Of a DNA stretch of 48,640 nt, positions 47,439 to 48,640 are shown one piece after another. The notes beneath the pieces are model-generated. The model had not been told where the DNA came from, ran no database searches, and worked only from the letters and a program-made list of their open reading frames with translations. Position 1 is the first letter of the stretch. Each line of letters starts with the position of its first letter. The position numbers were made by a program, and so were the translations under genes. Origin of the DNA: Actinomycetes bacterium (GTDB lineage: Bacteria; Actinomycetota; Actinomycetes; Nanopelagicales; Nanopelagicaceae); NCBI GenBank assembly GCA_025360085.1, contig JANYCW010000015.1, positions 1 to 48,640 on the forward strand. Reading direction: 5' to 3'.

Positions 47439-48640
47439 TTACGCATAAGAAAATGATTCGTCGTGGAATCTATTCTTTGGAACTCCAGCATCCGATGCCG
47501 CATTTCGAACTGCCGAGACAAGGGCTTCGGGTCCACAGATATAGATGTCGGAATCGGCGAACTGCGGCACTAGTTTTTGCAATGAGCGCGCATCCATCGG
47601 ATGGTTTTTACGTGAGCCCACTAAATAATGAACGCGAATCGAACCACCGCTGTTGAAAGCTAAATAATCCAACTCATGGCGCAACACTAAATCCTCTTCG
47701 CGAGAGGCTCGATAGATTAAATCCATCTGTACTCCGCCACTGAGTTCATCCATTAATGCACGAACAGGGGTGATTCCAACACCACCACCAACTAGAACAA
47801 CGTGCGGACGCGTCGAACGACCTGCAGTAAATGCACCGTATGGACCTTCCACAAAGACGCGGGTTCCAGGTTTAATAAAAGCTAAAGATCGTGAGTGATC
47901 GCCCAAATCCTTCACGGTGATGCGCATTAAATGCTCAGTTGGAGCCGCCGATAGCGAATAGGGATGCGACATTAAAAAATGCCCGCGTGTGAAAAAACGC
48001 CAACCAAAGAACTGTCCACCTTGGGCACCGAGTGTATGTAATTTGCGACCCTTCATAATGACCGAAATGACTCCTGGGCCCTCTAAAACAACTTTTTCAA
48101 CCTTCAAGTTCACTCTCATTGACCGTACAAGAGGAGTTCCAAAGCGCCAGTAGACAATCGAAAATGCCATCATGAGATAAAGGGCAGTCCAGTAAGCACG
48201 GTTAAGTGGATGACCAATAAACATCTGACCATTGAGAACTTGATGCATGAAAGATGCGGCAACAGCAATGTAGGTATAGACATGCACCAGCCACCATGTT
48301 TCATAACTCATCTTTGCCCGCGCTTTTTTGTAGGAAGTCACACCTGCCAATATCATTAAAAAGAAACCAGCTAGTGCAGGCCACATCCACTCATAAGAGT
48401 TCAACATGCGCCACAACTCTTTATATAATGGAATTGAATCTTGTCCGGAAAATGCAAAGATAATAAAAAATACATGCACGCCGATTCCATACAATGACCA
48501 CGGTCCCAATTTTCGATGCCATGTCACTAAGCGATCATGACCTACCCCTTTTTCAACCCATGGAATGCGTGCGACTAAAAAAATCCCAACGATGGCAAAG
48601 TACGTTCCAACTAAAGCCGACAGCCGAGATGCCGATGCCA
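47439..48640 (-). CDS. Ferric-reductase-like flavocytochrome / ferredoxin-NADP reductase fusion, N-terminus off window
   Basis: The open frame continues past the methionine-like codon at 48527 to the window edge, so at least 399 residues are visible and the start is missing. Helices ALVGTYFAIVGIFLVARI, VHVFFIIFAFSG, AGFFLMILAGV and others with histidines form a ferric-reductase-like membrane domain. The C-terminal half has HPYSLSAAP (FAD), GPYGAF, VVLVGGGVGITPVRAL (NADP) and ICGPEALV. It can pass electrons from NAD(P)H across the membrane to the FMN-bearing partner encoded downstream. Confidence 0.9.
   Translation of the reverse strand, partial: ASASRLSALVGTYFAIVGIFLVARIPWVEKGVGHDRLVTWHRKLGPWSLYGIGVHVFFIIFAFSGQDSIPLYKELWRMLNSYEWMWPALAGFFLMILAGVTSYKKARAKMSYETWWLVHVYTYIAVAASFMHQVLNGQMFIGHPLNRAYWTALYLMMAFSIVYWRFGTPLVRSMRVNLKVEKVVLEGPGVISVIMKGRKLHTLGAQGGQFFGWRFFTRGHFLMSHPYSLSAAPTEHLMRITVKDLGDHSRSLAFIKPGTRVFVEGPYGAFTAGRSTRPHVVLVGGGVGITPVRALMDELSGGVQMDLIYRASREEDLVLRHELDYLAFNSGGSIRVHYLVGSRKNHPMDARSLQKLVPQFADSDIYICGPEALVSAVRNAASDAGVPKNRFHDESFSYA

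Noticed and set aside
47439-48527. The ferric-reductase-like gene starting at 48527.
   Set aside because: That codon is an internal GTG; the same frame continues with membrane-helix sequence to the window edge, so the true start lies outside.

Overview
The window looks like part of a compact, low-GC actinobacterial genome. The evidence is a set of lineage-marker families: mycothiol genes (mshA, mshD), GlnR, CarD with an LpqE-like lipoprotein, DUF3263, DUF3027, DUF2530, the Rv0871-type long cold-shock protein, a MutT1-type Nudix/histidine-phosphatase fusion beside ppk1, and a GroEL with a CIRCE operator but no groES. Moderate base composition, very short intergenic gaps and streamlined versions of some enzymes suggest a freshwater planktonic actinobacterium (Nanopelagicales / acI-like). 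That placement is an inference, not a proven assignment.

Layout. 1-127: a short GC-rich piece encoding part of a proteobacterial-type MurD, joined abruptly to the 3' end of citrate synthase; probably a chimeric contig end. 68-6.9 kb: citA, pdxH, serC, two MFS transporters, DUF2530, cspB-like and DUF3027, a grouping that recalls M. tuberculosis Rv0871-Rv0889c. 7-14.4 kb: groEL with CIRCE, DUF3263, a group II PLP decarboxylase, an SDR/DUF2867 protein, type II NADH dehydrogenase, an alpha/beta hydrolase, beta-carbonic anhydrase and tRNA-Thr(TGT). 14.5-18.5 kb: polyphosphate metabolism (ppx, mutT1-like, ppk1). 18.5-22.3 kb: a lacZ-type beta-galactosidase with palindromes upstream, and an SGNH hydrolase. 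22.3-27 kb: rlmB, cysS, a fused ispDF, carD and an lpqE-like gene, in the same order as Rv3579c-Rv3584. 27-34.6 kb: gpmA, ybjN-like, mshA, asparaginase, nitrobindin-like, a 42-residue membrane peptide, ygfZ, fur-family, DUF4395, a hidden leader peptide, thioredoxin-like, then divergent glnR and a one-domain mshD. 34.6-40 kb: a 39-residue exported peptide, a class V aminotransferase, a decayed class III aminotransferase, and sugar-related genes (mutarotase, PfkB kinase, UPF0303, aldo/keto reductase). 40-48.6 kb: surface and extracytoplasmic functions: a large FN3/Ig-repeat protein, a metzincin-type protease, and an ApbE / FMN-binding / ferric-reductase-like set for flavin electron transfer, the last gene running off the window.

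Regulation. At least 17 genes carry a TANNNT -10 hexamer ending 6 or 7 nt before the start codon, the arrangement of leaderless transcription. This signature fixes several start codons and supports genes that are otherwise easily missed, notably the 25-residue leader peptide at 32834-32911 and the 42-residue membrane peptide at 30894-31022. Other genes use clear Shine-Dalgarno sites (carbonic anhydrase, csp, FMN-binding protein, the 39-residue peptide) or start/stop overlaps.

No stretch longer than about 300 bases lacks a gene. The largest gaps are 14362-14564 (tRNA and promoters), 34575-34841 (terminator and exported peptide), 32784-32955 (leader peptide) and 43162-43320 (only a promoter recognised). 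No CRISPR array, insertion sequence, rRNA or phage gene was seen.
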